This document shows, piece by piece, positions 62,287-64,000 of a stretch of DNA of 64,000 nt. Made by a program: the position numbers and the translations under genes. This DNA is from Geodermatophilus pulveris (lineage in GTDB: Bacteria > Actinomycetota > Actinomycetes > Mycobacteriales > Geodermatophilaceae), in the NCBI RefSeq assembly GCF_900188375.1, contig NZ_FZOO01000007.1, positions 62,001 to 126,000 of the forward strand, given 5' to 3'. The notes under the pieces are model-generated. The model worked only from the letters and a program-made list of their open reading frames with translations, ran no database searches and had not been told where the DNA came from. Numbering within the stretch: the stretch's first letter is position 1; each line of letters begins with the position of its first letter.

Positions 62287-63327
62287 GTGAAGGTCTTGCG
62301 CTTCTACGCACCGGAGGACCTCCGGCTCGAGGACGCCCCCGAGCCCGAGTGCGGGCCCGACGAGGTCAAGCTGCGGGTCCGCAACTGCTCGACCTGCGGC
62401 ACCGACGTGAAGATCCTGCACAACGGCCACCAGAACCTCAGCCCGCCGCGGATCATCGGCCACGAGGTCGCCGGCGAGGTCGTCGAGGTCGGCGCGGAGG
62501 TCGACGGCTGGTCGGTCGGTGACCGCGCCCAGGTGATCGCCGCGGTGCCGTGCGGGGAGTGCCACGAGTGCCGGCGCGGGTGGATGGCGGTCTGCGCCAA
62601 CCAGACCTCCGTCGGCTACCAGTACGACGGCGGGTTCGCGGAGTACATGATCGTGCCGCGCCAGGTGCTCAAGGTGGACGGGCTCAACCGCATCCCGGAC
62701 AACATCGGCTTCGACGAGGCCTCGGCGGCCGAGCCGTTCGCCTGCGCCATCAACGCCCAGGAGCTGATCGGCGTCGGCCCGGGCGACACCGTCGTCGTCT
62801 TCGGCGCCGGGCCGATCGGCTGCCTGCACATCCGGCTGGCCCGGGCCCGCGGCGCGGAGCGGGTGTTCCTCATCGACGTGCTGGCCGACCGGCTGGCGAT
62901 GTCGGCCAAGGCGGTGGAGCCCGACGAGGTGCTCAACGGCCGCGAGGTCGACGTCGTCGAGCGGGTGATGGAGCTGACCGGCGGCCGCGGTGCGGAGGTG
63001 GTGATCACCGCGACGGCGGCCAACGTCGCGCAGGAGCAGGCGATCCGGATGGCCGCGCGGCGCGGGCGGATCTCGTTCTTCGGCGGGCTGCCGAAGACCA
63101 ACCCCATCATCGCGTGCGACTCGAACCTGGTGCACTACCGCGAGCTGATGATCATGGGGGCGAACGGGTCGGCGCCGGCGCACAACAAGCGGGCGCTGGA
63201 GTACATCGCCAGCGGCGAGGTGCCGGTCAAGGACCTGATCACCGTGCACCTGCCGCTGGAGCGGGTCATGGAGGCGTTCGACATCGTGGCGAAGGGAGAG
63301 GCGATCAAGGTCACCGTGGAGCCCTGA
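62287..63327 (+). CDS. Zinc-dependent medium-chain dehydrogenase (polyol dehydrogenase-like)
   Basis: Predicted NAD(P)-linked oxidation of a polyol or polyol phosphate. Of 346 residues: catalytic zinc ligands in NCSTCGTD near 36 and IIGHEVAGEVVEVG near 58, structural zinc cysteines in CGECHECRRGWMAVC near 87-101, and Rossmann VVVFGAGPIGCLHIRLAR near 170. Position after mtlA-mtlF suggests it oxidises the PTS product, in place of the zinc-free long-chain MtlD (inference). GTG 62287 is 23 bases after mtlF. Confidence 0.88.
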   Translation: MKVLRFYAPEDLRLEDAPEPECGPDEVKLRVRNCSTCGTDVKILHNGHQNLSPPRIIGHEVAGEVVEVGAEVDGWSVGDRAQVIAAVPCGECHECRRGWMAVCANQTSVGYQYDGGFAEYMIVPRQVLKVDGLNRIPDNIGFDEASAAEPFACAINAQELIGVGPGDTVVVFGAGPIGCLHIRLARARGAERVFLIDVLADRLAMSAKAVEPDEVLNGREVDVVERVMELTGGRGAEVVITATAANVAQEQAIRMAARRGRISFFGGLPKTNPIIACDSNLVHYRELMIMGANGSAPAHNKRALEYIASGEVPVKDLITVHLPLERVMEAFDIVAKGEAIKVTVEP

Positions 63328-63472
63328 GGCGCCGCACCGGCGACGGCGGCCGCGGTGCTGTGCGGGGGCAGCGAGGGGGTCCGGGTCGGCGGCCGAGGGA
63401 GGGCGTACGGGCCTCCGTCGGGAAGCGCCGGCCGGACCTCCGCGGCGTCCGCCGAGCGCTCCGCGACCCCGG

Positions 63473-64000
63473 TCAGCAGGACGGGGTGAGCGTGGTGGTC
63501 GCGTCCTCGGACACCCAGGAGCCGCGGTAGGCCCAGACCCGGTAGGTGTAGGTGGTGCCGTCCACCAGGCCCGTGTCGGTGACCGTCGTCGTCCCCATCG
63601 GCGCGCTGCTGATCGCCTGCACCGTCCCGGCCACGACCCGCTCGCCCCGGTAGCCCGTGGCCCAGGAGCTCGGGGTCGCCGTCCAGGTGAGGACCGCGGA
63701 GGGCTGCTGCGGGTCGGGACGGAGGGCGATGGTCTGGGCGAGCCACTCGCTGGAGCTGCTGGTCGGCGAGGCGGCGGTGCGCGTCGGGGTCGCGCCGGTC
63801 CCCGCGAACGCCACGTCGCCGGCGGAGACCCCGTAGTGGGCGGTGCTGCCGCCGGAGGTCAACCGCCAGCGCTGCTGCGTCCCGGTCGGGGCGGGGAGGT
63901 CGTCCTGCCACTTGGCGGTGAAGTCCACCAGCATCGTGGCGGCGGTCGTCGTGGTCACCGACGGAGTGGTCGCGGTCGCGCTCGTCCCCGTCCTGACCTG
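63473..64000 (-). CDS. Secreted-type protein with fibronectin-like beta domain (5' part missing)
   Basis: The window edge cuts the gene; 175 C-terminal codons are present, continuing open to base 64000. The start is therefore outside the window. Seen are FTAKWQDDLPAPTGTQQRW, a Ser/Thr-rich centre, LTWTATPSSWATGYRGERVV, and TTYTYRVWAYRGSW, which look like a fibronectin type III fold near the C-terminus, ending in a single Cys. Composition suggests an extracellular or pilus-associated protein. The 145-base gap to the dehydrogenase shows nothing clear. Confidence 0.55.
   Translation of the reverse strand, partial: QVRTGTSATATTPSVTTTTAATMLVDFTAKWQDDLPAPTGTQQRWRLTSGGSTAHYGVSAGDVAFAGTGATPTRTAASPTSSSSEWLAQTIALRPDPQQPSAVLTWTATPSSWATGYRGERVVAGTVQAISSAPMGTTTVTDTGLVDGTTYTYRVWAYRGSWVSEDATTTLTPSC

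Overview
The window looks like chromosome from a very GC-rich actinobacterium. Three things point there: near-saturated G/C third positions, many GTG starts with four-base GTGA/ATGA overlaps, and gene neighbourhoods typical of Actinobacteria (eno-divIC-DUF501-ppx; rpfB-rsmA-ispE; glmU-prs-rplY-pth). BldD-like sites and the exopolysaccharide content would suit the Geodermatophilaceae (Blastococcus, Modestobacter, Geodermatophilus), but that family assignment is inference. There is one tRNA (Gln, TTG) and no rRNA, CRISPR array or recognisable insertion sequence.

Layout. 1-9 kb holds housekeeping genes: NDH-2 (cut by the left edge), a family 5 uracil-DNA glycosylase, DUF4235, an acyltransferase, and the minus-strand chain SurA-like lipoprotein, mazG, eno, divIC, DUF501, ppx. 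9.2-12.8 kb is a compact biosynthetic pair: a phosphopantetheinyl transferase overlapping a 978-residue adenylation-carrier-thioesterase protein whose adenylation domain resembles acetoacetyl-CoA synthetase. mfd follows (12.9-16.4 kb). 16.5-37.9 kb is a large exopolysaccharide locus. It contains a ligase/polymerase, a chain-length regulator with a tyrosine-kinase domain, a low-molecular-weight phosphatase, a nucleotidyltransferase, two polysaccharide deacetylases, four glycosyltransferase genes (one a GT2-GT4 fusion), a flippase, a CDP-alcohol phosphotransferase, the priming sugar-phosphate transferase and a 1115-residue secreted multidomain protein. 38-46.5 kb is housekeeping: pth, rplY, prs, glmU, tRNA-Gln, an acyl-CoA desaturase, ispE, rsmA, rpfB. 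46.9-53.9 kb has membrane proteins, tatD, metG, an amino-acid permease and corA. 54-55.1 kb is an island-like insert: an AbiEi/DUF559 (Vsr-like) protein between two nearly identical perfect hairpins. 55.1-59.1 kb holds rsmI, protein O-mannosyltransferase, an enoyl-CoA hydratase and a phosphotransferase-fold kinase. 59.1-63.3 kb is a mannitol-type PTS operon (SorC-family regulator, EIICB, EIIA, zinc dehydrogenase). The right edge cuts a secreted-type protein.

How it works together. The EPS locus appears to encode a lipid-linked repeat-unit pathway: priming transferase, glycosyltransferases, flippase, then polymerase/ligase under a kinase-phosphatase pair. Two promoters in it, those of the priming transferase and the secreted LamG protein, share a 15-bp palindrome of the BldD type. 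The PTS operon imports and phosphorylates a hexitol that the zinc dehydrogenase probably oxidises.

The observations most worth following are the hairpin-flanked DUF559 cassette, the acetoacetyl-CoA-synthetase-like A-T-TE protein with its own PPTase, the shared BldD-like boxes, three families of dispersed palindromes (most copies at gene 3' ends), and a set of -10-like hexamers placed exactly six bases before start codons, implying leaderless mRNAs.
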